Origin: Paraburkholderia edwinii
GTDB taxonomy: Bacteria; Pseudomonadota; Gammaproteobacteria; Burkholderiales; Burkholderiaceae
Assembly: GCF_019428685.1 (NCBI RefSeq)
Contig: NZ_CP080095.1
Location: 2,604,001 to 2,668,000 of the forward strand
Direction of reading: 5' to 3'
Length of the DNA stretch: 64,000 bases
Both the position numbers and the translations under genes were made by a program. This document shows, piece after piece, positions 51,765 through 60,602 of this stretch; position 1 is the first letter of the stretch; each line of letters opens with the position of its first letter. The notes under the pieces were generated by a model, which was not told the origin of the DNA, did no database searches, and saw only the letters and a list, made by a program, of their open reading frames with translations.

Positions 51765-53083
51765 GATTGAGTCGTCCGTTTCCAGAAACGCGACATCAGC
51801 GCGGGATCGCGGTGCCGCTCGAGCTCCTGCCACGCAGGGTAAGCCGCGCGGAAATGCTCCCCGCTCATGTGCGCATCTTTGGCGGGATACTGGCGACCGC
51901 CGGCTTCGGCCACGATCGAGTCGAGCCGGGCGAAGAGCTCAGTGTTGCGCTGTTCGTTTTGCGGGAAGTCGAGGGCAAGCGAAACCCCTTCCATTGGAAA
52001 CGAGAGCAGGCCAGGTGAAGGGAGGGGGCCGCAACGCTTGAGTACCGCAAGGAATGAGCCGCTACCATTCCGGGCGATCGTGTGCAGGATCGCGTGTAAC
52101 GCGTCGCACGCGTTCGCAGCAGGTACGACGCATTGATGCTGCTGGAAGCCGTGCCGCCCGTAGATGCGATTCCAGTTGTGGATGTTGTCGAGTGGATAGA
52201 AGAAACTGGTCGGGGCCATGCGCGCGAGTTCGATACCGGGCTTCTGGCGCCGATAGTAGAGTGCGTTGAATGCGCGCACCGTTGTACGGCTAACGGGTGA
52301 AAACGGCAGGACGAACGGCACACTGCACGCGCGTTTCGCCGGAAAAGAGAAGTCACCGTCGTCTGTGTGATCGCCACTCGTGTAGATGCCTCGTCCGAGT
52401 GCTCCGCCGCGCGCAAGGCAATCCACCCACGCTACTCCGTATTCGTGGATGGCCTCCTGGTCGCGTGCGAGGGCTAGGAACTCGTCGAGGTTGGCATAGC
52501 GTGTGCGTGAGACGGCGATGTGGCTCGAGCGTACCGGCATGAGCTGGATTTCTACCCATTCGATCACGCCGGTAAGGCCTAGGCCGCCGATCGTCGCACG
52601 AAAGAGCGCGGTTTCCTCGTTGAGTGAACATTCGATTGCCGGACGGTCGGAGCGCAGCAGCGAAAAGCGACGCACGTGGCGTCCGAACGTACCGCGCACA
52701 TGATGGTTCTTGCCATGCACGTCGTTGGCTACTGCGCCCCCAAGCGTGGCGAACTGCGTACCCGGCGTGACCGGCAGCATCCAGCCATGCGGCAAGGAGA
52801 CGGTGAGCAGTTCACCGAGCGTAATGCCCGCCTCGGCGCGCACGACGCCGTTTGTCCAGTCGGCGCTGATGAAGCGCGCGAGGCACTTCATTGGCAGCAC
52901 CTGACCGGTGTCCGCGAGGCAACTGTCACCATAGCTGCGGCCGTTGCCAAACGCGAGCGTCGTACCGAGCCGCGCGTGGGCGTCGGCCAGGCGCGGCTGG
53001 ATGACATCACGCCAGGCAAGCGCCTCACCCGACTGGTGAGCATAGGGGTAGCGTCCCCACGATTGCAGCTTTGAGGCGTTCAT
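51761..53083 (-). CDS. dprE1: DprE1-like FAD-dependent oxidase
   Basis: A 440-residue flavoprotein that, in mycobacteria, oxidises C2 of decaprenylphosphoryl-ribose. FAD-binding motifs match: GNGRSYGDSC (46-55), GTQFATLGGAVANDVHGKNH (108-127) and FGRHV. The C-terminal substrate part has FYPLDNIHNWNRIYGRHGF and YPAKDAH, whose Lys402 matches catalytic Lys418 of M. tuberculosis. The Cys of the mycobacterial NICVDFP motif, the benzothiazinone target, is Ala370 here (LALDFP). The ATG at 53083 is the family start; longer frames are rejected. Confidence 0.88.
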   Translation of the reverse strand: MNASKLQSWGRYPYAHQSGEALAWRDVIQPRLADAHARLGTTLAFGNGRSYGDSCLADTGQVLPMKCLARFISADWTNGVVRAEAGITLGELLTVSLPHGWMLPVTPGTQFATLGGAVANDVHGKNHHVRGTFGRHVRRFSLLRSDRPAIECSLNEETALFRATIGGLGLTGVIEWVEIQLMPVRSSHIAVSRTRYANLDEFLALARDQEAIHEYGVAWVDCLARGGALGRGIYTSGDHTDDGDFSFPAKRACSVPFVLPFSPVSRTTVRAFNALYYRRQKPGIELARMAPTSFFYPLDNIHNWNRIYGRHGFQQHQCVVPAANACDALHAILHTIARNGSGSFLAVLKRCGPLPSPGLLSFPMEGVSLALDFPQNEQRNTELFARLDSIVAEAGGRQYPAKDAHMSGEHFRAAYPAWQELERHRDPALMSRFWKRTTQS

Positions 53084-53277
53084 GTATAACGACACCGTTT
53101 CGAATGTCCGGCAATGTGCCAGAACATCGGGCCTTCGACAGTGGGCCAGACCACAGTACAAACGGGGGGCATGTCGTTGCGGCGCTTTCTGGTCGTTCTG
53201 CACTCGCGCTACACGCGAATCTTCGCAATGAGGTCTCTTTCCGCCGGCAGCGAAAATATGTTGCATCGCCGCTAAAA

Positions 53278-53315
53278 CCATCCTATAACCATCCATATGG
53301 ATGGTCACTGGATGG
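53278..53315. promoter_or_regulatory. Symmetric four-half-site operator before the CopG-like gene
   Basis: CCATCC (53278), 5 nt, CCATCC (53289), 4 nt, GGATGG (53299), 5 nt, GGATGG (53310). The inner part is the perfect palindrome ACCATCCATATGGATGGT (53288-53305). The array ends 3 nt before the ATG at 53319. Ribbon-helix-helix proteins bind such paired repeats, so self-repression is likely. Confidence 0.7.
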
Positions 53316-53318
53316 AAT

Positions 53319-53744
53319 ATGAAAAAAGCTGCGATTCCCGAGACCCTTCGCACCAAAGGCGGAGAGTCCGAAAAAATCACGATCAATCTCGTTCCCGTAG
53401 ACCTCGGTCAGATCGATCTTCTCGTTGAAGAAGGCTTCTATTCGAACCGTACCGACCTGATCCGAACAGCCATCCGCAATCAGCTTGCGTTACACGCTCA
53501 GGTCGTTCAGGAGACCGTCACACGCCGCGCGCTCGTGCTCGGCATGCAGCATTTTTCCAGGCAGGACCTTGAGGCAGTCCGCACGGCGCGCGAGCGTCTC
53601 GACATCCAGGTGCTCGGACTGGCCAGCATTGCGGCTGACGTCTCACCGGAACTCGCGCGCGCAACGATTGGAAGTGTCGCGGTGCTGGGGGCATTTCACG
53701 CGACACCGGCTGTCAAGGCAGCGCTCGCCGACCGTATCCGGTAG
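53319..53744 (+). CDS. CopG/ribbon-helix-helix regulator
   Basis: A 141-residue protein. The DNA-binding strand and helices are at about residues 20-60 (KITINLVPVDLGQIDLLVEE, GFYSNRTDLIRTAIRNQLAL). A longer C-terminal part follows (RRALVLGMQHFSRQDLEAVR, RLDIQVLGLASIAADVSPEL, IGSVAVLGAFHATPAVKAAL), possibly a ligand or protein-binding domain. It lies 45 nt before the esterase gene on the same strand and is divergent from dprE1. A dead copy of the gene pair is at 11.3-11.8 kb. It likely represses its own operon through the adjacent operator. Confidence 0.8.
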   Translation: MKKAAIPETLRTKGGESEKITINLVPVDLGQIDLLVEEGFYSNRTDLIRTAIRNQLALHAQVVQETVTRRALVLGMQHFSRQDLEAVRTARERLDIQVLGLASIAADVSPELARATIGSVAVLGAFHATPAVKAALADRIR

Positions 53745-53789
53745 CCGCCGCGGCCGAACCTGACATCACTCTGCTTACCGGACCACATC

Positions 53790-54887
53790 ATGAAATTGAA
53801 TGAAGGATTCCTGAACTCGATGCACGAAGCGATGGCCTTGTTGCGTACACGCGGCCCTGCCGAAGCGACGGCGGCAATACAACGCGCGTTGCGCGGTGAA
53901 GGCACTCGGGCGGCGAACGACATGTCGGATGTAACGGTATCCACTCCCGTGGACGCCCCGCTTTACCGGACGAACAGGTACGACGTCCCGCCGCGTGCGA
54001 CGGAATGGGTACCCTCAGATGTCGAAGATCGCGGACATTTCAGCACGCACTCGTATTCAAATGCTGCTGGCCGTCGGCAATATCGGCTCTATGTGCCGGC
54101 AGGGGCCGCGAGCACACCGATGCCGCTCGTTGTCATGCTGCATGGCTGTACCCAGGACGCTGATGACTTCGCAGCCGGAACCCAGATGAATGCGCTCGCC
54201 GAGCGTCACCGGTTTCTTGTCGCGTATCCGGTGCAGCCGAAGCAGGCCAATCCGTCGAAGTGCTGGAACTGGTTCAGGCCGGGTGATCAGTCGCGAGAAC
54301 GCGGCGAGCCGGCCCTGATCGCGGGCATCACGCGCGAGATCATTGCCATGCACGATGTCGACCCTACGCGGGTGTACGTGGCGGGCCTGTCCGCCGGCGG
54401 CGCAATGGCGGCAATCATGATTAGCGAGTATCCCGAACTGTACGCCGCGGCCGGCGTACATTCCGGTCTCGCTGCGCGTTGTGCGCATAACTTGCCGTCT
54501 GCGCTCGCCGCGATGAAAGGCGGCACACATCCCGCAGAGGCGCGACGCGCGCAATGCGATTCGTTTGCGCCGCAACGGCCCATGATCGTTTTTCATGGCG
54601 ATGCTGATGCCACGGTTCACCTGTCGAATGCTGCCCGGATCGTGCGCGGTTTTGAAACACAACACGATGGTGTCGACGAAGCACGTCGTAGCGGGGCGGG
54701 CCGACGTGACTGCACGGTAGTGCGGCTGGTTTCCCGCGGTGGCGTCGATGCCGAGCTATGGACCATTCACGGCGCGCCGCACGCATGGGCAGGCGGCAGT
54801 GCGCGCGGCAGTTATACGGACGCAAGCGGGCCGGACGCGAGTGGCGAAATGCTACGCTTCTTTCTTGATCATCCGCAACGTCCGTAG
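53790..54887 (+). CDS. PHB-depolymerase-family esterase (LpqC-like)
   Basis: A 365-residue alpha/beta hydrolase. The oxyanion region is VVMLHGCTQDADDFAAGTQM; nucleophile elbow GLSAGGAMAA; acid in VFHGDADATVH; His in IHGAPHAWAGG. The 60-residue N-terminal part (LNEGFLNSMHEAMALLRTRG, AATAAIQRALRGEG) precedes the catalytic domain and has no signal peptide, so the enzyme is cytoplasmic or exported otherwise. Relatives cleave short polyhydroxybutyrate or feruloyl esters. Its first 40 codons are duplicated at 11708. Confidence 0.88.
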   Translation: MKLNEGFLNSMHEAMALLRTRGPAEATAAIQRALRGEGTRAANDMSDVTVSTPVDAPLYRTNRYDVPPRATEWVPSDVEDRGHFSTHSYSNAAGRRQYRLYVPAGAASTPMPLVVMLHGCTQDADDFAAGTQMNALAERHRFLVAYPVQPKQANPSKCWNWFRPGDQSRERGEPALIAGITREIIAMHDVDPTRVYVAGLSAGGAMAAIMISEYPELYAAAGVHSGLAARCAHNLPSALAAMKGGTHPAEARRAQCDSFAPQRPMIVFHGDADATVHLSNAARIVRGFETQHDGVDEARRSGAGRRDCTVVRLVSRGGVDAELWTIHGAPHAWAGGSARGSYTDASGPDASGEMLRFFLDHPQRP

Positions 54888-55436
54888 TGCAGGCCAGCGC
54901 CGTGTCGTGCCGGTGCCACTATTCGATTTCATTTTATGGATGTCGTCTTGCACGGCGGCATGCGGAGCGTGGAGTCTCAAACCCTCCCGATCAACCCGCC
55001 GTGACCCAGAGTAGTACTGCTCGATTCGAAGCAACGAGCACTCGTTCGTTCCCGCACTATCCTTGAAGCGCACAACAGGCAACCAGGTGAGCGCATTGCG
55101 CAACTTGAAGAACAGTTTCGCGTGGCGCAGAACAAGTTAGCTCTGCGAGCGTGGTCTGTAATGATCGCTCATGCACGTGCTGGTTTGTCAATCGATATGA
55201 CGGCGCAGTCACGTTTCAGGCACGTTTTGGGCACGGTTAAGGATAGTCGATGCGAAACACTTCGATATAACATAACAACGAATGGTTAATGCTCCCCGGG
55301 AATGGGGTCACTGCTGCTGAGCAGTCGTTCTTCCACAAGCCGTACGTAAGCATCGGCAAGTTACCACGTCATCCGTAGCTTTTCGTGAGTGGGTTTGTTG
55401 GTTCGTGCCGGTCAACAACGTTTTGGAGTACGTCCC
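54888..55436. other. Intergenic upstream of the AraC gene
   Basis: About 550 nt. The right half holds promoter module A. The left half has no gene, terminator or repeat that I can support. Confidence 0.5.
55210..55273 (+). promoter_or_regulatory. AraC-type promoter module, copy A
   Basis: Three direct repeats CACGTT (55210), CACGTT (55221), CACGGT (55232), exactly 11 bp apart. Nine bases after the last repeat begins a 33-bp core (55241-55273) starting GGATAGTCGATG and ending CTTCGATATAACAT, with TATAAC (55266-55271) as the -10. It has no good -35. It points to the AraC gene 164 nt downstream. Confidence 0.75.
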
Positions 55437-56411
55437 GTGACGCCCACCATCGTCGAATATCCAGCCCACGCTTCGCCAGAGCAACGAGAGAAATGGAAAC
55501 TCGAATTGGAGAATCTATATGGCTTGACGTGTCCGTCCGATCCCGAGGAGCATTCGGCAGCCTGGTCTAAATCCTGGTATGCCGGTCAGGTGGGCGTGCT
55601 GGATTCCCGTGTGAAGGATCAAACCCGGGTTTCCCTGCCTCCAGGCAAACACCCCATCAGCGAAGACAGCATGTTCGTTGTGATCATTGCGAGCGGTTCG
55701 GTAGTCATCTCGCAGCATGGCGAGGAAAGAACGTTCACCGCGGGTAGCGTGCTGACCTTAGATCCAGCATGGTCGTATGGGGGGCGTTTTGTTGGTTCGA
55801 CGCGTCTGGTCGCGCTCAGATTGCCCAAACTGGCACTCAAGGCACGTGGATACATCTACGGATCGCGTCGAATCATGGTTCCTGAGCAGTCGTCTTCGGA
55901 CGTCACGCTTCTTAGAGAGATGTTGATCAGCATCGCTGAAAGCAGAGAGCTGCCGAGTCCGCAATTTCGGGAGAAGCTCGGTGAGCAGATGCTGGACATG
56001 ACGGAGGCGTTGCTACAAAACACGACCGGTTCTGCCGTGTCCCGGCGCTCCGACCTGATTCTCGTTCGCGCGAAAGCCACGATTGCGAGACACCTGGGCG
56101 ATTCCCGATTGAACCTCGAGCAGATCGCCGCTGAACTACGCATCTCGGCAAATTACCTGGCGAGGCTCTTTCGAATGGAGGGAGGGACTGCTATGCGATA
56201 CGTTCTAGAGAAACGCCTTGAGAGGGCTCACAGCCTCCTGAAGCAATCCGGTCGACACCGGATGCAAATTCAGGAGATCGCATACCTATGCGGTTTTGAA
56301 TCGCCCTCGCATTTTAGCCGTACGTTCAAGCAGCACTTTGGCGTCTCGCCTCGCGATGCGACGGCACTCTACGCCACTCCAAGCACCCAGTCGTTGAACT
56401 CGATAACGTAG
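55437..56411 (+). CDS. AraC-family regulator, paralogue 1
   Basis: A 324-residue regulator. The N-terminal half is cupin-like (SWYAGQVGVLDSRV, DSMFVVIIASGSVVISQHGE, FTAGSVLTLDPAWS). The C-terminal double helix-turn-helix covers about residues 225-315 (LNLEQIAAELRISANYLARL, IQEIAYLCGFESPSHFSRTF, KQHFGVSPRD). The GTG at 55437 is chosen since the paralogue at 58911 aligns from this point and GGAG lies upstream; 55389 is an alternative. It probably binds the CACGTT repeats of modules A-D. Its 3' end overlaps the convergent SDR gene by 43 nt. Confidence 0.85.
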   Translation: MTPTIVEYPAHASPEQREKWKLELENLYGLTCPSDPEEHSAAWSKSWYAGQVGVLDSRVKDQTRVSLPPGKHPISEDSMFVVIIASGSVVISQHGEERTFTAGSVLTLDPAWSYGGRFVGSTRLVALRLPKLALKARGYIYGSRRIMVPEQSSSDVTLLREMLISIAESRELPSPQFREKLGEQMLDMTEALLQNTTGSAVSRRSDLILVRAKATIARHLGDSRLNLEQIAAELRISANYLARLFRMEGGTAMRYVLEKRLERAHSLLKQSGRHRMQIQEIAYLCGFESPSHFSRTFKQHFGVSPRDATALYATPSTQSLNSIT

Positions 56412-57118
56412 GGATGTTCGTTCGGGCCTGCATTGTTGCGCAGTTGCTTTGCCCGTTCGAGCACAACTTCGTCTGTATCGGAGCCCAGCAGGCGCATCGT
56501 TTCATCGAGGCACTCGCGTAGCGGAATCGCACGAGGTTCTTTGGAGCTGTTCAACAAGTCGGTCTGGGTCCAGGGCGGTACGATCTCGATGACTCGCACG
56601 GAGGTCCCGCGCAGCTTGTAGCGCTGGGACAACGCATAGGAGTGCAGCGCAGCCTTTGTCGAGCAATACACTGCTGAGAGAGCGAACGGAGTAAAGGCCA
56701 ACCACGAGGTGTTGTAGAGAATCGCTGCTTCTTTCTGCCTCTTGAGCTGTTCGATCAGGGCCGAGGTCAGCCTGATCGGACCGAGTAAATTCGTGGCAAT
56801 CGTGGAAGTTAGCAAGTTCTCGTCGATGGTGCCCGCGGCATCGTCAAACTGCATGATGCCAGCGTTGTTGAAGACAACATTCAGGTCTGGATACTGCTCG
56901 ATCAGTGTCTGTGAAGCGGCCGCTATGCTGGACGCGTTCTCGATATCGAGTTCCAGGGATTTCATCCCCGGATTGGCGTGAGTCATTTCGTCCAGGAGGT
57001 TTTTTCGCCGGCCTGAGATGATGACCTTGTTGCCGAGATCGTGAAAAGCCTGCGCAATACCGCGTCCGATGCCCGAGCCCCCACCTGTGATGAAAACCGT
57101 ATTGCCTGTCAGTTTCAT
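56369..57118 (-). CDS. Short-chain dehydrogenase (DltE-like)
   Basis: A 249-residue classical SDR. Motifs: TGGGSGIGRGIAQAFHD (cofactor), FNNAG, YNTSW (Ser position) and YCSTKAALHSYAL (Tyr-x-x-x-Lys). The end is EHPYVIEFNDWVLGVA. This branch is often annotated DltE-like and has unproven substrates. Promoter module B lies 128 nt upstream on its strand, so it should be controlled by the AraC protein. The last 43 nt overlap the convergent AraC gene. Confidence 0.88.
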   Translation of the reverse strand: MKLTGNTVFITGGGSGIGRGIAQAFHDLGNKVIISGRRKNLLDEMTHANPGMKSLELDIENASSIAAASQTLIEQYPDLNVVFNNAGIMQFDDAAGTIDENLLTSTIATNLLGPIRLTSALIEQLKRQKEAAILYNTSWLAFTPFALSAVYCSTKAALHSYALSQRYKLRGTSVRVIEIVPPWTQTDLLNSSKEPRAIPLRECLDETMRLLGSDTDEVVLERAKQLRNNAGPNEHPYVIEFNDWVLGVA

Positions 57119-57245
57119 GGCCGTGTTTCCTGTATGTGCGCTTATGTCGGAGTCGAGGTTGATGCGCTATTGAATCGCGGTCGCATCTTCTGAAGGTGGC
57201 TATGCAGCCGTGATCCCATTCCTGCAGGCAGTAACCATTGTGACC

Positions 57246-57298
57246 ATGCTATATCGAAGTGTTTCGCATCGACTATCCTTAAACGTGACTGGAACGTG
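57246..57298 (-). promoter_or_regulatory. AraC-type promoter module, copy B
   Basis: On the minus strand two CACGTT repeats (57298-57293 and 57287-57282), 11 bp apart, precede by 9 bp the same 33-bp core (57278-57246) with TATAGC as -10. It reads into the SDR gene at 57118. Confidence 0.75.
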
Positions 57299-57366
57299 AC
57301 TGGCGCTGTCGTGTCAATTGACAGACCAGTACGTACACGAGCCCATCCGCGATAACGCCCCAAAAA

Positions 57367-58233
57367 TCAGTCCGGCAACGCTATCGCACCGCGCCTCAGC
57401 ATCAATCGCAAAAGCGCGAGCAACGCGACAAGACAGATACCGAATGCCGCCACGATGTGCAATTCCGGAATTGTCTCGATCAGAAGATGATCGAACGCGA
57501 CAAGCGCGTAAGCGAGCACGGGCAGTCCCGTGTAAAAGCGCGTAGTGCTGTGAACCCGGTATCGCGGCACCAATCGAAAGGCAACTGCGACTATCAGATA
57601 GATGGTGATTGTGGTGACGATCCATCCCACGAAATTCTGGAAGGGAACGCCAAAGTAGGGTCCACCGTTTTCCCAGATCCAGACGCCGGACTTCGCCTTG
57701 CCGGGATCCATCACCGCGTCCCACGCGGTCATCGCTGTCGCAGCGATGAGTGCTCTCGCAAGTACGCCGCTGATTGACCAGGGCGTGCTCGCGTCCTCGA
57801 GGAGAACGTGCGCCACGATCCAGCTTGCATAGACCATCATGAACCAGGCCAACGGAATGATGAGCGGTACGCCCGAAATCTTGACGCCGAGCGCGTCACC
57901 GTAGTGGTAATCGCCGTACACCGTGCCGGTTGCAACACCCACGCACTCGAAACCCCAGGACACGGCGACACAGACGAGCAGGAATAGTAGCGCCCGACGC
58001 CAGCCAAGCACATCGCTGGCGTGCAAGATCGAAAAGGCCGCGAAGAGCACGGTGAATCCGGTAGCGCCCACGCTGGGAAGCGACGCCCCGGTCAAGGCCG
58101 ATAGCCATGTACAGGCATAGCGCAGAAAGATTCCAGCGAGCAGTAACCGCACAAACAATCGCTTTAGTCGAACTGACGCGACTTCACGCAGTCGAGCAGT
58201 ATCGTTGTCTGAAGTGTCAAAGTTGGGTGGCAT
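57367..58233 (-). CDS. Carotenoid-biosynthesis-type membrane protein (DUF422, CruF-like)
   Basis: A 288-residue membrane protein with seven or so helices. The core matches DUF422: FLLVCVAVSWGFECVGVATG, TVYGDYHYGDALGVKISGVP, LIIPLAWFMMVYASWIVAHV, AWDAVMDPGKAKSGVWIWEN and GGPYFGVPFQNFVGWIVTT. CruF hydrates C50/monocyclic carotenoids; many family members in non-pigmented bacteria have unknown roles. No other carotenoid gene is present in the window. The ATG at 58233 is preferred to 58305. It follows the small gene at 58298 by 64 nt. Confidence 0.85.
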   Translation of the reverse strand: MPPNFDTSDNDTARLREVASVRLKRLFVRLLLAGIFLRYACTWLSALTGASLPSVGATGFTVLFAAFSILHASDVLGWRRALLFLLVCVAVSWGFECVGVATGTVYGDYHYGDALGVKISGVPLIIPLAWFMMVYASWIVAHVLLEDASTPWSISGVLARALIAATAMTAWDAVMDPGKAKSGVWIWENGGPYFGVPFQNFVGWIVTTITIYLIVAVAFRLVPRYRVHSTTRFYTGLPVLAYALVAFDHLLIETIPELHIVAAFGICLVALLALLRLMLRRGAIALPD

Positions 58234-58297
58234 AGGATCTCTGATGAAAATAGTTTCGGTAACCGACCAATTCCCGTAGTAACCGCGGAACACAACG

Positions 58298-58552
58298 CTA
58301 TTCAAGATCGTGCGTCCAGTGACAAACCAACCTGCCGTCTTCGGTTTTCTTCCATGTTGCGCGCAGCTTCACTGAGCGCGACGCCAGCGATTCAGGCGCG
58401 ACTCGCGTGTTAATCGATCTTACGGTCGCGAGGCATATCGGCTTCAGCACCGGCAATGCAGCGCCCATCAGGGTGTCCGGAAGTTCGTCGCTACGCCGGC
58501 TGATCACCAGGCGGAGTTCGTTGAGCGCGTTCGTTGTCGTTCGCGTGTCCAT
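58298..58552 (-). CDS. Small hypothetical protein
   Basis: An 84-residue protein with AAGGTGA just before the ATG at 58552. It reads TRTTTNALNELRLVISRRSD, then LPVLKPICLATVRSINTRVA, SVKLRATWKKTEDGRLVCHW. It is soluble with mixed strands and helices and no known domain. It is probably co-transcribed with the carotenoid-type gene. Confidence 0.5.
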   Translation of the reverse strand: MDTRTTTNALNELRLVISRRSDELPDTLMGAALPVLKPICLATVRSINTRVAPESLASRSVKLRATWKKTEDGRLVCHWTHDLE

Positions 58553-58910
58553 AGTCACCTTCGTCTTTAAACGGGAGCGGCATCTAACGACGCACCGCCC
58601 CACATAGACCTTGGGAGTTGAAAACCTTTTCCAAACCGCTTGGGAATTCGGATAAGGCAGCGTATTGCCCAATCGATCATGTCAATCGACAGGACGTACT
58701 CGCCGGTGCGCGAAGTGGACTACGGGAAGATGGTCGGCGCACTTGTACCCATAACAAATGGAACATGACGGCTATTCCAAATCATTGGGTAAACTAAGTG
58801 TGTGATGGTAAAGTCCGACACCCGTGCAGCGCGCCAAAGCGTGATCGATACGTTCGACCACTACAACGCGTCACGACGGTGCAGGCACGGACATCGAGCC
58901 AGGGATCCGG
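58553..58910. other. Intergenic, no feature seen
   Basis: A 358-nt stretch of lower GC between the small gene's start and the end of the second AraC gene. It should contain a promoter for 58552, but none stands out. Confidence 0.4.
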
Positions 58911-59846
58911 TTATGCGCCAGCCGCATCACGAGGGGAGACACCAAAGTGCTGCTTAAACATACGGCTAAAGTGCGATGGCGATTCAAAGCCACAAATATA
59001 TGCGATCTCCTGTATCTGCATGCGGTGCTGACCGACTTGCTTGACGAGGCTATGAGCCCTATCGAGGCGCTTCTCCAGCACGTAGCGCATGACAGTCGTT
59101 CCATCCATTCGGAACAGCCTTGCCAGATAATTTGCCGAGATGCGAAGTTCAGTCGCAATCTGGTCGAGACTCAAACGGGAGTCGCCAAGACGCCTGGCGA
59201 TCATTGTTTTCGCACGCAGAATAAGAATGTCGGATCGTCCGGACACTAAAGAATCGGCCGAATCACCAAGCAACGTTTCCATCATGTCCAGTGTCTGTTC
59301 ACCCACTCTCTCCCGGAATGGCAGGCTAGGCGGTTCCATCTGATTAGCGACGCAGAGCAACAGGTCTCGAAGAAAAGTCACGTCCGGAGACGATAGTTGG
59401 GGAACAATGATTCGACGCGAACCGTATGGGTATCCGCGTGCCTTGAGTGCCTGCTTGGGCACTTTTAAAGCCACGAGACGTGATGAACCGGGAAAGCGAT
59501 CCTGAAATGGCCATGCCCCGTCTACGGTAAGAACGCTACCCGCAGGGAACACTCTTTCATCTCCATGCTGTGAGATGACTAGCGAACCGCTGGCAACGAC
59601 CTTTACAAACACGCAATCTTCGCCGACCGGGGATTTGCCCTGCATCAGGGAGGCCCATGTCTGGCATCTCACGCGGGAATCGAGGACACCTACCTGACCG
59701 GCGTACCAGGTTTTAGACCAGCAGGCGAAATTCTCTGCGAAATCCGACGGACACGTCATGCCACACTGATTCTCGAACTCGTACCTCCATTTCTCCTGCT
59801 GCTTTGACGAAGGATTGGCTGGATATTCGACGATGGTGAGCGTCAA
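58911..59846 (-). CDS. AraC-family regulator, paralogue 2
   Basis: A 311-residue paralogue of the protein at 55437, with the same cupin part (WYAGQVGVLDSRVRCQTWAS, SLVISQHGDERVFPAGSVLT) and the same double helix-turn-helix (LSLDQIATELRISANYLARL, IQEIAYICGFESPSHFSRMF). A TTG at 59846 is the likely start: homology begins there (LTLTIVEYPA) and GGAG lies 9 nt upstream. Unlike its twin, no promoter module is found in the 200 nt before it. The two regulators may compete for the same operators. Confidence 0.85.
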   Translation of the reverse strand: MTLTIVEYPANPSSKQQEKWRYEFENQCGMTCPSDFAENFACWSKTWYAGQVGVLDSRVRCQTWASLMQGKSPVGEDCVFVKVVASGSLVISQHGDERVFPAGSVLTVDGAWPFQDRFPGSSRLVALKVPKQALKARGYPYGSRRIIVPQLSSPDVTFLRDLLLCVANQMEPPSLPFRERVGEQTLDMMETLLGDSADSLVSGRSDILILRAKTMIARRLGDSRLSLDQIATELRISANYLARLFRMDGTTVMRYVLEKRLDRAHSLVKQVGQHRMQIQEIAYICGFESPSHFSRMFKQHFGVSPRDAAGA

Positions 59847-60306
59847 GGAACATCTCCAAACGTTGACCGGCACCAAACCGGAAGTGATTGCGGCGCCGCA
59901 TGACAAACCGAAAATGTGCGAAGCGATCGTGGTCGCGTGGAGCCGATGTGCAGATCAGGTCACTATGAACGTGGCAAGTGCTCCCGCTATCAGTGCCGAA
60001 CTCGGTGTGCCGTTTCGAAGTTCCGAACGACAACAATACATTTTTCGCCCGGCGGGGAGCTTTCAACATACTGAACGTCCGTAAGATTCGGCCTCTGCCA
60101 ACTCCTGTTCAGCGTGTCGGCGCGTACGGAAAACATCTGGAGTGCTAGAGATATTCCGGCAACCTGGAATTGTGATTCCGATGGCGAGCAAGTGCCGGGG
60201 ACGGGAGGGACGGTTCGATGCTACCTCGCACCGGGCGGCGCGAAAGATGAAGCCTTGTCCTGTCGACCGATACGGCAGACCAGGAACGTTTTCATCATGA
60301 ATGAGG

Positions 60307-60348
60307 CACGTTTGAGGATAGTCGATGGGAAATACTTCGATATAACAT
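60307..60348 (+). promoter_or_regulatory. AraC-type promoter module, copy C
   Basis: CACGTT (60307), and an AACGTT 22 bp earlier (60285), then at 9 bp the 33-bp core (60316-60348) with TATAAC. The next plus-strand gene is the secreted depolymerase at 60870, 520 nt away. Confidence 0.65.
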
Positions 60349-60602
60349 CGCCATCGAGGGTTAGCGCATCAAGAATGTGTCCGGGCAGGAGTGGGTGCCT
60401 GGCGCGTACTGGCACGTCTGGCAGCCCCGTTGCTCAGGTAGAGATGATCAAATCATGATCAGGAGCAGGTATCCCATCGCTTGTGCGAGCGTCGAGATGC
60501 GCGTCCACGCTTTCGGTAGCGATTGAAACTTCTTCGGGAAAAACACTAGACAGGGAATCGTCATGGTGACGCTCGCCGACGCTGGGGAGTGTTGACGATG
60601 TC

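Noticed and set aside
60114..60458. Plus-strand frame overlapping promoter module C
   Set aside because: Its only pattern (LRIVDGKYFDI) is the translated promoter core, and the same happens at module B; not a conserved protein.
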